Source of the DNA: Candidatus Saccharibacteria bacterium UBA2018
GTDB lineage: Bacteria > Patescibacteriota > Saccharimonadia > Saccharimonadales > Saccharimonadaceae
Assembly: GCA_002335175.1 (NCBI GenBank)
Contig: DDCA01000001.1
Coordinates: 496,001-560,000 of the forward strand
Direction of reading: 5' to 3'
DNA: 64,000 bases
Part shown: positions 7,310 through 16,388 of the stretch, piece by piece
How the letters are laid out: every line of letters begins with the position of its first letter
Numbering within the stretch: the first letter of the stretch is position 1
Notes under the pieces: generated by a model
Databases searched by the model: none
The model's input: only the letters and a program-made list of their open reading frames with translations
Told to the model about the DNA's origin: nothing
Position numbers and translations under genes: made by a program

Positions 7310-8440
7310 GTGGCGCGCGTTAAATTATCGGAGTACGCTGCCAAGTCGCTTTTGGTAGCAAATTATACCGGCGTAGGTCTGCGCTTGGATTCGCTTGATA
7401 AAGATACTGCCCGGCTCGATGATTCCAGGCATTACGTTGTAAAGGTCGACCAAGGTATTAAGAAGCGCGGCAAGCAAGGTTTGTTGCGGCTCGATGTGCC
7501 AAAAGCCGACGTACCGGCCGCATGCCGGCAGCTCGCAGAAAAGGGCTTCGGCCGTTTCGTGGCCGAACCGATGGTGGCGCACGAAGAAGCCGAGGAACAC
7601 TATGTCAGTTTTGAGCGTACTCGCAGCGGCATAGCCGTTAGTTATTCAGAAAAGGGCGGCGTCAACGTTGAAGACAACCCTGGTGGTATTCAGGTGTATT
7701 CACCTGATAACGCACCGCTTCCGAAAGATTTTATTTCACATGTTGTATCCGTCATGGACGAACAGCATTTGTCATTTGTAGAAATTAATCCGTTGCTTAT
7801 CCGTAAAGACGATTGCCTACTGCTCGATGCAGCCGTACTGGCCGACAGTGCGGGTGAATATGTCGCCAACTGGAATGAGAACGATGTCGTTGATCCGCAC
7901 GTACCGAGTGATAGCGAAGCTGCTATTGCCGAACTCAATCAGAACTCACCTGCCGCCTTCTCCTTCAGAGTGCTCAATCCGGACGGTGCGCTCTGGCTAC
8001 TGCTCTCGGGCGGCGGAGCCAGCATTACGATTGCCGACGAAGCCATGAACCAAGGCAAAGCTAATCTGATTGGTAATTATGGTGAGTATAGCGGCGGCCC
8101 TACGACAGAAGAATCGTATCTATACACGAGAAACGTCCTAAAACAGGCTTTTACATCGAACGCGTCCAGGAAAGCGATTATTATTGCCGGCGGCGTGGCG
8201 AATTTTACCGACGTCAAGAAAACCTTCAAGGGCGTTATCCAGGCGTTGCAAGAGGTAGCCAGTGATTTACGAGCTCAAAATATCAAGGTGTTTGTGCGGC
8301 GTGGCGGACCAAACGAGGCCGAAGGACTGGCGTTGATGAAAAAATTCCTGGAACAGAACGACCTGCTTGGAAGCGTTCATGGGTCAGACATTTTGCTGAC
8401 CGATGTCGTAACGGAAGCCTTGGAGTACGTCGGTGCGTAA
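7310..8440 (+). CDS. aclB: ATP-citrate lyase, beta (ATP-grasp/CoA-ligase-like) subunit
   Basis: ATP-citrate lyase cleaves citrate with CoA and ATP to acetyl-CoA and oxaloacetate. This 376-aa chain matches the N-terminal part of ACLY throughout: 'KVDQGIKKRGKQGLL' (ATP-grasp), 'PMVAHEEAEEHYV', 'FVEINPLLI', 'LLSGGGASI', 'NYGEYSGGP', 'GGVANFTDVKKTFKG' and 'VFVRRGGPNEAEGL'. The last blocks form the citrate-binding part. It starts with GTG and overlaps the alpha-subunit gene by 8 nt, indicating coupled translation and a heteromer as in reverse-TCA bacteria. No other TCA-cycle gene lies in this window. Confidence 0.93.
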   Translation: MARVKLSEYAAKSLLVANYTGVGLRLDSLDKDTARLDDSRHYVVKVDQGIKKRGKQGLLRLDVPKADVPAACRQLAEKGFGRFVAEPMVAHEEAEEHYVSFERTRSGIAVSYSEKGGVNVEDNPGGIQVYSPDNAPLPKDFISHVVSVMDEQHLSFVEINPLLIRKDDCLLLDAAVLADSAGEYVANWNENDVVDPHVPSDSEAAIAELNQNSPAAFSFRVLNPDGALWLLLSGGGASITIADEAMNQGKANLIGNYGEYSGGPTTEESYLYTRNVLKQAFTSNASRKAIIIAGGVANFTDVKKTFKGVIQALQEVASDLRAQNIKVFVRRGGPNEAEGLALMKKFLEQNDLLGSVHGSDILLTDVVTEALEYVGA

Positions 8441-10202
8441 TATTGCCGATATCCGCTTCTACCCCGGACGCATGCTTGGTCTCGGTAATTACCGGCCTGG
8501 CTATCAGGCAATCTTGGATTTCGATTACCTATCCGGTAAGTCCGAACCGTCTATCGCTGGCATTGTTACGGCAGCCGGACGGTTTCAAAAATATTTTTGG
8601 GGTACGAGGGAAGTCCTTATCCCGTGTTTTACGTCAATAGAAAGCGCCAAGACGGCTGTCGGAGATATCGAGTGGATGTTTAACGTGAATTCCGGCCGAC
8701 GGGCGGCTCAGTCAACCAGGCAATTTTTCCAAGTTTTTCCCGATGCGGCAGGTGGTCACATTTTTGCTGAGGACGTCCCCGAAAAGGATGCATTGGAGTT
8801 ATACGGGACATACCAGCTTAGCGGTAAAACAATTATCGGACCGGCGGGTGTCGGCCTGCTTGTGCCCGGTTATTTAAAGCTCGGTGTCGTTGGTGGCGTT
8901 GACTATCGCCAGTTAGAAAAAAATAGCCTCATGACGCCGGGATCGGTTGCTGTTTTGTCGGCATCGGGCGGAATGATAAATGAAATTATCACCCAGGTTG
9001 CTTCAGCGGGACACACGATTAGTTTTGCACTTTGTTTTGGTGGCGATAGGTTTCCAACCACAACGCCGAAAGATGCATTTTTAGCTGCCGAGGCCGATGA
9101 TGCCACGACCCACATTGTGTACTACGGTGAACTTGGCGGACAAGATGAGTATGAGCTTGCCGACCTAATTAAATCCGGCCAGATGACCAAACCGGTTTTC
9201 GCCTACATTGCCGGTGTAATTGGCGAAAACTTTGATACCCCTGTCCAGTTTGGGCACGCTAAGGCATTGGCGGGTAATAAAAGTGAAACGGCCAGTGCCA
9301 AGCGCCAAGCCCTAAAAGATGCCGGAGCGGCGGTTGCTTTGTCGATGGCCGATTTTGCAGCCAGTATTGCATCCATACCGACGAAAAAAACCGAACGAAA
9401 GGAACCTCCCGTGATACAAGATAGAAAAACCAGTTTGTTTTCATCAACGATTAGCCGTGAGTCAGACGATGGCTATGAGTTTGTCGGCTCGCCGCTCCAG
9501 CAGTGGGCTAAAGAAGGAGACATGGCTGTGCAAATCGGAGCTGCGCTGCTCGGTAAGCGTCCTCAGTCCCAAATGATCGTTGACTTCATACGGACCGTTT
9601 TCCTATTGTCCGTTGATCATGGCCCACAGGTGTCCGGGGCGCTGAATACAATCGTAACGGCCAGGGCCGGCAAAGGCCTGGTCGACTCGCTGGCCGCTGG
9701 CCTGCTGACAATTGGACCGCGCTTTGGCGGTGCCGTTAGTGATGCAGCCGGCGAATGGTTTACGGGAGTAACCGAAGGCAAAGAGCCGGCCGAGCATGTT
9801 GAAAGTTACGCAAAAGCCAAAAAATATATCGGCGGCATCGGCCACAAGAAATACCGACTGGGGCTTCCCGACCCACGCACCGACTTGTTAGCCGAGTTTG
9901 CCGACAAGCTCCCCAACCACCGCTACTTTGACTACGCAAAGGCTATCGAAGCCATCACGACTGCTAAAAAAGGTAATTTGATACTGAACGTTGACGGCCA
10001 CATTGCTGCCTTGATGCTCGATATTCTAGAAACCGAGGAGCATTACGATGAGGCGCAGCTGCGCGACCTAATTTCAGCCGATTTCTTTAACGCCTTGTTC
10101 GTTATCCCAAGGACGGTCGGATTTGTTGCCCACTACCTGGACCAGAAGCGCCTGGATGAAGGTTTGTTCCGCCTGCCCGACGACGACGTTCTACTCGCGT
10201 AG
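8433..10202 (+). CDS. aclA: ATP-citrate lyase, alpha (catalytic, citrate-synthase-like) subunit
   Basis: 589 aa. The first 310 residues are succinyl-CoA-synthetase-alpha-like, with 'TIIGPAGVG' and the phosphohistidine loop 'VQFGHAKAL' (His about 273), the residue phosphorylated during citrate activation. The C-terminal 250 residues are citrate-synthase-like: 'DHGPQVSGALNTI' (about 394), 'GLLTIGPRFGGA', 'GIGHKKYRLGLPDPR' (about 468), 'NLILNVDGHIAAL' and 'VGFVAHYLDQKRL', all matching ACLY and AclA. Where animal ACLY reads GIGHR, this protein reads GIGHK. GTG start with GGAG 7 nt upstream. All key catalytic residues I can see are kept, so it is probably active. Confidence 0.93.
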   Translation: MRNIADIRFYPGRMLGLGNYRPGYQAILDFDYLSGKSEPSIAGIVTAAGRFQKYFWGTREVLIPCFTSIESAKTAVGDIEWMFNVNSGRRAAQSTRQFFQVFPDAAGGHIFAEDVPEKDALELYGTYQLSGKTIIGPAGVGLLVPGYLKLGVVGGVDYRQLEKNSLMTPGSVAVLSASGGMINEIITQVASAGHTISFALCFGGDRFPTTTPKDAFLAAEADDATTHIVYYGELGGQDEYELADLIKSGQMTKPVFAYIAGVIGENFDTPVQFGHAKALAGNKSETASAKRQALKDAGAAVALSMADFAASIASIPTKKTERKEPPVIQDRKTSLFSSTISRESDDGYEFVGSPLQQWAKEGDMAVQIGAALLGKRPQSQMIVDFIRTVFLLSVDHGPQVSGALNTIVTARAGKGLVDSLAAGLLTIGPRFGGAVSDAAGEWFTGVTEGKEPAEHVESYAKAKKYIGGIGHKKYRLGLPDPRTDLLAEFADKLPNHRYFDYAKAIEAITTAKKGNLILNVDGHIAALMLDILETEEHYDEAQLRDLISADFFNALFVIPRTVGFVAHYLDQKRLDEGLFRLPDDDVLLA

Positions 10203-10252
10203 AAACCACTAGCGGTTTAAGATATCCAGAGGTATACTAGAGCGTAAGCACT

Positions 10253-12034
10253 ATGCGTATTGCTGATGTCACAATAGAAAAACTACTGGTCGAGGGTGGG
10301 AAAGCAACACCTGAACAGATTAGCGAGTTAAAACAAGCAGCGGACAGTTCCCATAAGCCGTTGCAATCTTTGGCAGTTGAAAACAAACTGCTGACTGCTG
10401 TCGAGCTCACTAAACTATTTGCCGCCCAAGCCCATATTCCGTTTGTTGAGATTGACCCGCGAGATATCCCAAGCGAGGTTTTAAACAAGATTCCTGAACG
10501 AATTGCGGTCCAGTACCGAGCGGTGTTATTTAAGATTGATGACGATGGCCTGATGCACCTCGCTATGGATGACCCTGACGATGTTCAGGCGCTTGACTTC
10601 ATTCAGAAGGAAATTGGTGAAAACACCAAGATTTATATTGCAACGCGCGACAACATACTCGCCTGCCTCGAAAATTACCGCGGTGATGTTAACGAACAGT
10701 TGAAAGACGTTATCGATATTCAGCGTGAAGATGACGGCAGCGACCAACAAGTCACCGAAGCCGATGTGTCAGAAGACTCTCCGGTTGCCCAAACAATTAA
10801 CCTCCTCCTCGAATATGCAATTCGCTCAAGCGCCAGCGATATCCACATTGAGCCGCGCGAAGGTTTTGTGCAAATCCGTTACCGAATCGACGGCGTATTA
10901 AAAGAAGTTAACCGCTTGCCGCGCAATGTGCTCGGCGCCTTGATTAGCCGTATTAAGATTTTGTCTAATCTAAAAATTGACGAACGGCGCGTACCTCAAG
11001 ATGGCCGATTCAAAATCAAAGTTGCCGGTAAGCAATACGCCCTGCGTGTCAGCACTCTGCCGATTGCTGACGGCGAAAAAGTCGTCATGCGTATCCTCGA
11101 TGAAAGCAACCAAGCAGTAAGTCTCGAAAGCCTCGGGTACTGGGGCAAGTCGCTCGAGGTCATTAACCAAGCACTGACCGAGCCAAATGGCGTTATCTTG
11201 ATAACCGGCCCAACCGGTAGCGGTAAATCAACCAGTTTGTTTAGCATCCTCAACATCCTTAATACCCCTGACGTCAACATCAGTACTATCGAAGACCCGG
11301 TTGAATATAAAATCCCCGGCGTCAACCAGACCCAGACAAACGCCAAGGCCGGCATGACATTTGCGTCCGGACTGCGAGCACTTCTGCGCCAAGACCCGAA
11401 TATCATCATGGTGGGGGAGATTCGTGACGGCGAGACCGCTAACTTGGGTATCCAGGCTGCACTGACCGGCCACTTAGTGTTCTCGACCTTGCACACAAAC
11501 AATGCGTCCACTTCCCTGCCACGTCTTCTCGATATGGGCATTGAACCGTTTTTGATTGCAAGCACTGTCCGTGCCGTCGTCGGCCAACGCCTTGTTCGCC
11601 GCCTCTGTATGACGTGCCGGCAAAGTTTCCAGCCATCTCCAGAAGAAGTCGAGGCAATTAAACGCACGTTCAACCTTTCGAATGAGGCTATGTTCAAATA
11701 CGTCCATCAGCTGGAAGAAATTGCCAAAGCCCAATCCGTCGGCGGTGATACGCCGCTCGGTACTAATGATACGACCTTGACCCTCCTTTGGCGGGCATCA
11801 CCAAAAGGTTGTGATGAATGTAATCATACCGGCTATAAAGGACGGGTTGGTATTTACGAAGTGCTCGGTAACTCAATCCCGATTCAAAAACTCATTGTTG
11901 CCAATGCCACCAGCAATCAAATCCAAGACCAGGCAATGAGCGAAGGCATGGTAACTATGCAAACTGACGGTTTGGTGAAAGCACTCCGTGGCCAGACGGC
12001 CATCGAGGAAGTCTTAAGGGTAACAAAAGAGTAG
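10253..12034 (+). CDS. pilB: Type IV pilus assembly ATPase PilB (GspE family)
   Basis: Cytoplasmic hexameric ATPase that drives pilus polymerisation. N-terminal MshEN/GspE_N region (about 1-150), then the ATPase domain: 'SASDIHIEP', Walker A GPTGSGKST (about 320), 'TIEDPVEY' (Asp box), 'LRQDPNIIMVGEIRD' (Walker B) and 'TGHLVFSTLHTN' (His box). Two CxxC pairs (about 452 and 520) form the zinc site that marks PilB/GspE instead of PilT. 593 aa, full length. A TATACT -10 box at 10233-10238 gives a leader of only a few nucleotides. First gene of pilBCMNO. Confidence 0.97.
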   Translation: MRIADVTIEKLLVEGGKATPEQISELKQAADSSHKPLQSLAVENKLLTAVELTKLFAAQAHIPFVEIDPRDIPSEVLNKIPERIAVQYRAVLFKIDDDGLMHLAMDDPDDVQALDFIQKEIGENTKIYIATRDNILACLENYRGDVNEQLKDVIDIQREDDGSDQQVTEADVSEDSPVAQTINLLLEYAIRSSASDIHIEPREGFVQIRYRIDGVLKEVNRLPRNVLGALISRIKILSNLKIDERRVPQDGRFKIKVAGKQYALRVSTLPIADGEKVVMRILDESNQAVSLESLGYWGKSLEVINQALTEPNGVILITGPTGSGKSTSLFSILNILNTPDVNISTIEDPVEYKIPGVNQTQTNAKAGMTFASGLRALLRQDPNIIMVGEIRDGETANLGIQAALTGHLVFSTLHTNNASTSLPRLLDMGIEPFLIASTVRAVVGQRLVRRLCMTCRQSFQPSPEEVEAIKRTFNLSNEAMFKYVHQLEEIAKAQSVGGDTPLGTNDTTLTLLWRASPKGCDECNHTGYKGRVGIYEVLGNSIPIQKLIVANATSNQIQDQAMSEGMVTMQTDGLVKALRGQTAIEEVLRVTKE

Positions 12035-12037
12035 TGT

Positions 12038-13258
12038 ATGCCTTCGTTTAGCTATAAGGCACTTAACCCCAAAGGCGAACAGATTGAAGGGACCTATGAA
12101 GCCACTGATCGCGCAGTTGTCGTTAAAAGCCTTATTGAGCAGGGGCTTAAGCCACTTTCTGTTAAAGAAGCGGCTCCGCAATCCGGGTTGCGCCTACCCA
12201 AATTTGGTGCCGGCAAAGTAAAAAGTGACCTTATCGTCATATTCACCCGCGAACTCAGCGCCATGGTTGGGGCTGGTGTTCCAATCCTTAGGGCACTTAA
12301 TTCGCTTCACGACCACTCTGAAAGCCATGCCCTTAAAAAGGTATTGAGCGAGATAATAAAAGATGTCGAAGCCGGCTCCCAGCTCGGCGATGCGCTGGCA
12401 AAACACCCTATCGTTTTTAGCGATGTCTACGTCAATATGGTGCGGGCCGGTGAGTCGGCCGGTATCCTAGATGATATCCTGAAACGACTCGCCTTCCAGC
12501 AGGAAAAAAATGCTACCATCCGGAAGAAAATCAAAAGCGCCATGACCTACCCGATGGTTCTTGTTTTTATAACGATACTGGCGTTCTTTGGGCTAATGCT
12601 ATTTGTTATCCCGCAGATTGGTAAAATCCTGAAAGACCTGGGCGGGGAGGACGCCGAGTTGCCGCTTTTGACACAGGCGATGCTCGCCATTAGCGATGTC
12701 ATGGTTAATTTCTGGTTTATTGTTTTGCCGGTGTTTGGATTTGGAATATTTATGCTAATACGCTTCATCAGAACACCACGGGGCAAATCGACGCTGCATC
12801 ATTTTAGCCTAAGAGTGCCTGGCATAAAGACATTGATTATGAAAATTGCGGTAGCGCGCTTTGCCAGGACCTTTTCGGCCCTTATCGGGGCCGGCGTACC
12901 GGTTCTGGAGGCATTAGAGGTAACTGCCCATGCCATTGGTAACGTCGTTTACGAAGAAGCGCTTCTGAATGCCGCTAAGGAAGTTGAAAACGGCGCGACG
13001 CTGTCGTCGATTATCGAAAAAAACAAACTGTTTCCCGCTATCGTCCCCCAAATGCTTGCCGTCGGTGAGGAAACCGGGCAAACTGATGTTGTTTTGATTA
13101 AAGTTGCCGACTTCTATGAAGAGGAAGTCGACGTTGCCATCGATGGGGTCAGTTCAATCATTGAACCGGTCATGATTGTATTTATGGGTAGTATGGTCGG
13201 CCTCATTGCAGCCAGCGTGATGATGCCTATTGCGAGCCTCTCTCAGAACATCAAGTAA
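12038..13258 (+). CDS. pilC: Type IV pilus inner-membrane platform protein PilC (GspF family)
   Basis: Polytopic inner-membrane protein that couples PilB to pilin extrusion. 406 aa with the duplicated T2SSF domain: the cytoplasmic half 'FTRELSAMVGAGVPILRALNSL' (about 70) is mirrored by 'FARTFSALIGAGVPVLEALEV' (about 275). Membrane helices lie at about 170-195, 225-243 and 378-398. The N-terminal 'FSYKALNPKGEQIEGTYEA' is the usual PilC opening. It starts 3 nt after the pilB stop, so it is in the same operon. Confidence 0.97.
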   Translation: MPSFSYKALNPKGEQIEGTYEATDRAVVVKSLIEQGLKPLSVKEAAPQSGLRLPKFGAGKVKSDLIVIFTRELSAMVGAGVPILRALNSLHDHSESHALKKVLSEIIKDVEAGSQLGDALAKHPIVFSDVYVNMVRAGESAGILDDILKRLAFQQEKNATIRKKIKSAMTYPMVLVFITILAFFGLMLFVIPQIGKILKDLGGEDAELPLLTQAMLAISDVMVNFWFIVLPVFGFGIFMLIRFIRTPRGKSTLHHFSLRVPGIKTLIMKIAVARFARTFSALIGAGVPVLEALEVTAHAIGNVVYEEALLNAAKEVENGATLSSIIEKNKLFPAIVPQMLAVGEETGQTDVVLIKVADFYEEEVDVAIDGVSSIIEPVMIVFMGSMVGLIAASVMMPIASLSQNIK

Positions 13259-13324
13259 CAGTAGTAATTACGCTTACGTTTATGTATACTAGGAACTACC
13301 CGTAAGTGGTGGAAAAAAACAGAG

Positions 13325-14377
13325 GTGGCGAAGCTATTTTATAAGGACAAACCGATCATTGGACTTGATATCAGTCAGACTGGTATGAAGGTTATGTCGG
13401 TTGACCCTAAAAAATGGCTGGTGACCGGCTACGGTTCGATTGACCTTGACCCCTCGAAAGTCCAGCAATCCCTGGACAGTGGTGATGATTACTTAACACG
13501 CAACATTAAAGACCTATTAGGTAAAAGCCTGGTTGGCAATCTCGCCAGCGACCATGCCGTCCTCGGCGTGCCGGCGGGCAGAGCGTTTACGCGCACCTTC
13601 ACTGTTCCGCCAAATTCAGAAAAACACCTCCAAGAAGCCGTTGAGCTTGAAGTCGAACAATATATTCCGCTCCCAATGAGTACGCTGTACGTCGACTACG
13701 AAATAATCGAACGCGCCAAGGATCAGTTGACCGTTTTAATGTGTGCTGTACCGCGTACGGTTGTTGATTCTTGCATTGCCATTGCCGAAAGCGCAGGCCT
13801 ACGAGTAGCCATGGTTGAAACAAGTATCAGTGCCGTCGCGCGCCTACTCGAAGCGACCGAAGAAGGTCACCTCCCAACAGTTATTGTTGATATCGGTCCA
13901 GCGAGCACCGACATTGCAATCCTTGACCGTTCAATCCGGATTGCCGGCTCATTGAATGTCGGCGGCAATACTTTTACCCTCGATATCGCTAAAAAGCTGA
14001 AGGTTCCGCTTGAAAATGCCCATCAGCTCAAGATCTTAAGCGGCCTTAGTGCCGGCAGCCGCCAACAAAAAATCCAGTCAGCCCTTAACCCGAGCTTAGA
14101 GCGAATTGTAGCCGAAACCCGGCGTGTTATGCGCTACTATGACGAACGAATCGCCGATCACCGCAAACTCGAGCAGGTACTAGTTGTTGGTGGAGGCGCA
14201 AATGTGCCAGGTATTGGCGAATACTTTACAAATGAACTCGTAATGCCGGCCCGTGTCGCCAGCCCATGGCAAAAACTAGACTTCGGCAAGTTGGCCCAGC
14301 CAGCCAAGCACTTCCGACCGCGCTATATTACCGTAGCCGGTCTAGCTAGCGTACCACCGGAGGCTATTTGGTCATGA
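13325..14377 (+). CDS. pilM: Type IV pilus assembly protein PilM
   Basis: FtsA/actin-like cytoplasmic ATPase that links PilB/PilC to the PilN-PilO inner-membrane complex. Features: 'IIGLDISQTGMKVMSV' (phosphate 1), 'VELEVEQYIPLP' (PilM hallmark), 'PTVIVDIGPASTDIAI' (phosphate 2) and 'VLVVGGGANVPGI' (adenosine motif). 350 aa. The start is GTG. A separate TATACT -10 box upstream (about 13283) indicates an internal promoter in the 66-nt gap after pilC. The TGA stop overlaps the pilN ATG (ATGA). Confidence 0.95.
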   Translation: MAKLFYKDKPIIGLDISQTGMKVMSVDPKKWLVTGYGSIDLDPSKVQQSLDSGDDYLTRNIKDLLGKSLVGNLASDHAVLGVPAGRAFTRTFTVPPNSEKHLQEAVELEVEQYIPLPMSTLYVDYEIIERAKDQLTVLMCAVPRTVVDSCIAIAESAGLRVAMVETSISAVARLLEATEEGHLPTVIVDIGPASTDIAILDRSIRIAGSLNVGGNTFTLDIAKKLKVPLENAHQLKILSGLSAGSRQQKIQSALNPSLERIVAETRRVMRYYDERIADHRKLEQVLVVGGGANVPGIGEYFTNELVMPARVASPWQKLDFGKLAQPAKHFRPRYITVAGLASVPPEAIWS

Positions 14378-14931
14378 TTAACCTCCTTCCATACGAGCAC
14401 AAAAAAGAAATTCGTGCTGGCCGCACCAATATCCTGCTTGTGCGCTACATCACGATGATGGTGATGAGCCTGGTTGTACTCGGCGGCTTGGTCGGTGGTT
14501 CTTATGTGGTATTGAACAACACGAAAACCTCCGCAGAGCAAAAGGTACAAGACAATGAGAAAAACGTGGCTGCCTTTAAGGACGTCAAAAATCGGACAGA
14601 ATCGTTCCGGTCGGATTTGGCTACTGCTAAAGCAATCTTTGACAAAGAAGTAACATATTCGAAGCTCATCTATAAAATTGCCGATGTCATTCCCCAAAAC
14701 GTCGTACTAGACAACCTTACGCTCGACCCCCAGAAACTTGGCTCAAGCGCAACGATGGCCGCCAAAGCCAAGACCTACGAAGACGCCGTTAAGCTTAAAG
14801 AAGTTCTGATTAAAAACGACGAGCTTTTTACTGATGTTAGCTTTGAAACCGTAACCCGTTCGTCAAGTACCGATGAATACCCTGTCACAATAAGCATGAA
14901 AGTAACCATTAAACGAGAGGCAATCAAATGA
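14374..14931 (+). CDS. pilN: Type IV pilus assembly protein PilN
   Basis: Bitopic inner-membrane protein; its 'MINLLPYEHKKEIRAGR' opening is the conserved PilN peptide that binds PilM. One membrane helix (about 27-47), then a periplasmic-side coiled coil (about 50-95) and a ferredoxin-like domain. 185 aa. The ATG at 14374 is chosen: it overlaps the pilM stop as ATGA and is preceded by GGAGG, while the TTG two codons earlier is less likely. The last 4 nt overlap pilO. Confidence 0.92.
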   Translation: MINLLPYEHKKEIRAGRTNILLVRYITMMVMSLVVLGGLVGGSYVVLNNTKTSAEQKVQDNEKNVAAFKDVKNRTESFRSDLATAKAIFDKEVTYSKLIYKIADVIPQNVVLDNLTLDPQKLGSSATMAAKAKTYEDAVKLKEVLIKNDELFTDVSFETVTRSSSTDEYPVTISMKVTIKREAIK

Positions 14932-15515
14932 AATCTGCCGGCCTGAATGCTCGTAAACTTCGCCTGCTCCTTTTGCTTTCTATGATCTTTATCATGGTGG
15001 TAGCCGTAGTCGGCTTTTACTTCATGCAGAGGCAGCTTCACAGCTACGCCGACAGTATAAGCCACCTGAATGCCGACGCAGCTTCCGGCGATCAAAATTT
15101 AACAACGCTCCGGGCACTGCAGACTCAGCTCGATGAAAAAGCAGGAATAATCAGTAAAACAAAGGCAATCGTAGCTGAAAGCAAGCAGTATGTTTACCAG
15201 GACCAAATCATCGAAGATTTAACGAGAATCGGGCAGGAAAGTGGTGTGACAGTAACTGGCTTTACGTTCACGTCACCCGCTGCTGCTGACGGAACAACCC
15301 CAACCGCGACGGCTCCGACGGCTGTTTCTACGCTCAAGTCACAAAAGGTTACCGTTTCAATTGCCAGTCCGCTCAATTATGACAACCTTATGAAGTTCAT
15401 TAAAAAAATTGAGCTGAATTCGATGAAAATGCAGATTTCAAGCGTTAGTATAACCAGAGAAAAGGGATCTAATGTGTCTTCGGACTCGTTTACAATTGAG
15501 GTGTACGTGCGATGA
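14928..15515 (+). CDS. pilO: Type IV pilus assembly protein PilO
   Basis: 195-aa bitopic protein expected to pair with PilN in the alignment subcomplex. A basic N-terminus is followed by one helix (about 16-36), a coiled coil (about 38-85) and a C-terminal domain with 'NYDNLMKFIKKIELNSMKMQISSVSI', which matches the PilO C-terminal fold. A Thr/Ala/Pro-rich linker (about 118-135) is inserted. ATGA overlap with pilN and with the next gene shows translational coupling. Identity rests on position and architecture as much as on motifs. Confidence 0.9.
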   Translation: MKSAGLNARKLRLLLLLSMIFIMVVAVVGFYFMQRQLHSYADSISHLNADAASGDQNLTTLRALQTQLDEKAGIISKTKAIVAESKQYVYQDQIIEDLTRIGQESGVTVTGFTFTSPAAADGTTPTATAPTAVSTLKSQKVTVSIASPLNYDNLMKFIKKIELNSMKMQISSVSITREKGSNVSSDSFTIEVYVR

Positions 15516-15790
15516 AAATAGAACTCGGCAGCCTTAGCACCGCAATTAAACCTATCGAGCAGTTCGTCCGCCGTTTCCACACTATCCTGTTCTTCATGCT
15601 TATTAGCATCGGGTTATTCGCTGCTATTACGGTGCTGCTTTCTATAATCAGTCTGTCATCGAGTACCGCCGACACGACGACAGAGCCAATTAACGGCACA
15701 TTCGACGAAGAAACGATAAACCGAGTAGAGCAGTTAGACAACCAGAGCGCCAGCCAACCAGGATCCCGTCCAAGCCCATTTGTTGAGTAG
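15512..15790 (+). CDS. Small single-span membrane protein at the end of the pil operon
   Basis: 92 aa, unrecognised. One strong membrane helix (about 23-48) and an acidic, Ser/Thr/Pro-rich tail expected outside the membrane. Its ATG overlaps the pilO stop by 4 nt (ATGA), so it is made together with pilMNO. It occupies the place of PilP in proteobacterial pilMNOP operons but lacks the PilP lipobox and beta domain. It could be a minor stabiliser of the PilNO complex (inference from position only). Confidence 0.75.
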   Translation: MKIELGSLSTAIKPIEQFVRRFHTILFFMLISIGLFAAITVLLSIISLSSSTADTTTEPINGTFDEETINRVEQLDNQSASQPGSRPSPFVE

Positions 15791-15815
15791 TTAAAAAGCC
15801 CGTATACTAAAGCCT

Positions 15816-16388
15816 ATGCTTATCTCGTACGAACGTTTACTCCACACGCCGGTCATGAGCCTACAAACCGGCTCCGAATTGGCTCGTACCCGAAATGTCC
15901 TCATTGACCCTCGAGACCTAACGATTACTGCCTACGAGCTTGAAGGTAATGCACTCAGTGAGCATCCTTCGTTCTTGCGGCCCGTCGATGTGCGCGAACT
16001 TAGCAATCTCGGTCTCATTGTCGATAGTAGCGATGAATTCGTTGGGCTCGATGACGTCATAAAGATTAAACAAGTACATGATTTTAACTTTGACCTTTTA
16101 GGCCTCGAGGTTATCGATGATAAGAAGCGAAAGCTTGGCAAAGTCCAGGCGTATAATCTCGACTCGGGTAGTTTTTCTGTCGAACAGCTAGTGGTCAAAC
16201 GACCGCTCCTACGCAGCCTTAACGAAACCGAACTTCTGATATCACGGAATCAAATTCTCGAAGTAACAGACGATCATATTCTTGTAAAATCAGGTGCTAA
16301 CGAGGAACCGGCAAAACAGTCTATTCGTGAATATGCCAATCCGTTCCGGAGCCAAACAGCCCAGCCCGAAGCTATCAGCGACAATTAG
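15816..16388 (+). CDS. Tandem PRC-barrel domain protein
   Basis: 190 aa with two PRC-barrel-like units: residues about 1-80 ('MSLQTGSELARTRNVLIDPRDLTITAYEL') and about 88-160 ('LGLEVIDDKKRKLGKVQAYNLDSGSFSVEQLVV'). PRC barrels are small beta domains found in RNA maturation (RimM) and membrane-associated regulators; this arrangement resembles YlmC/YmxH-like proteins. A TATACT box (15803-15808) is 7 nt before the ATG, so the gene has its own leaderless promoter although it follows the pil operon by only 25 nt. Its end overlaps recX by 4 nt, tail to tail. Confidence 0.82.
   Translation: MLISYERLLHTPVMSLQTGSELARTRNVLIDPRDLTITAYELEGNALSEHPSFLRPVDVRELSNLGLIVDSSDEFVGLDDVIKIKQVHDFNFDLLGLEVIDDKKRKLGKVQAYNLDSGSFSVEQLVVKRPLLRSLNETELLISRNQILEVTDDHILVKSGANEEPAKQSIREYANPFRSQTAQPEAISDN

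Noticed and set aside
10996..11697. 233-aa minus-strand ORF
   Set aside because: Antisense to the pilB catalytic core.
13325..14377. UGA recoding (as in Gracilibacteria/SR1)
   Set aside because: TGA ends pilM, pilN and others at family-consistent lengths and overlaps ATG in ATGA couples; no in-frame TGA inside conserved genes.
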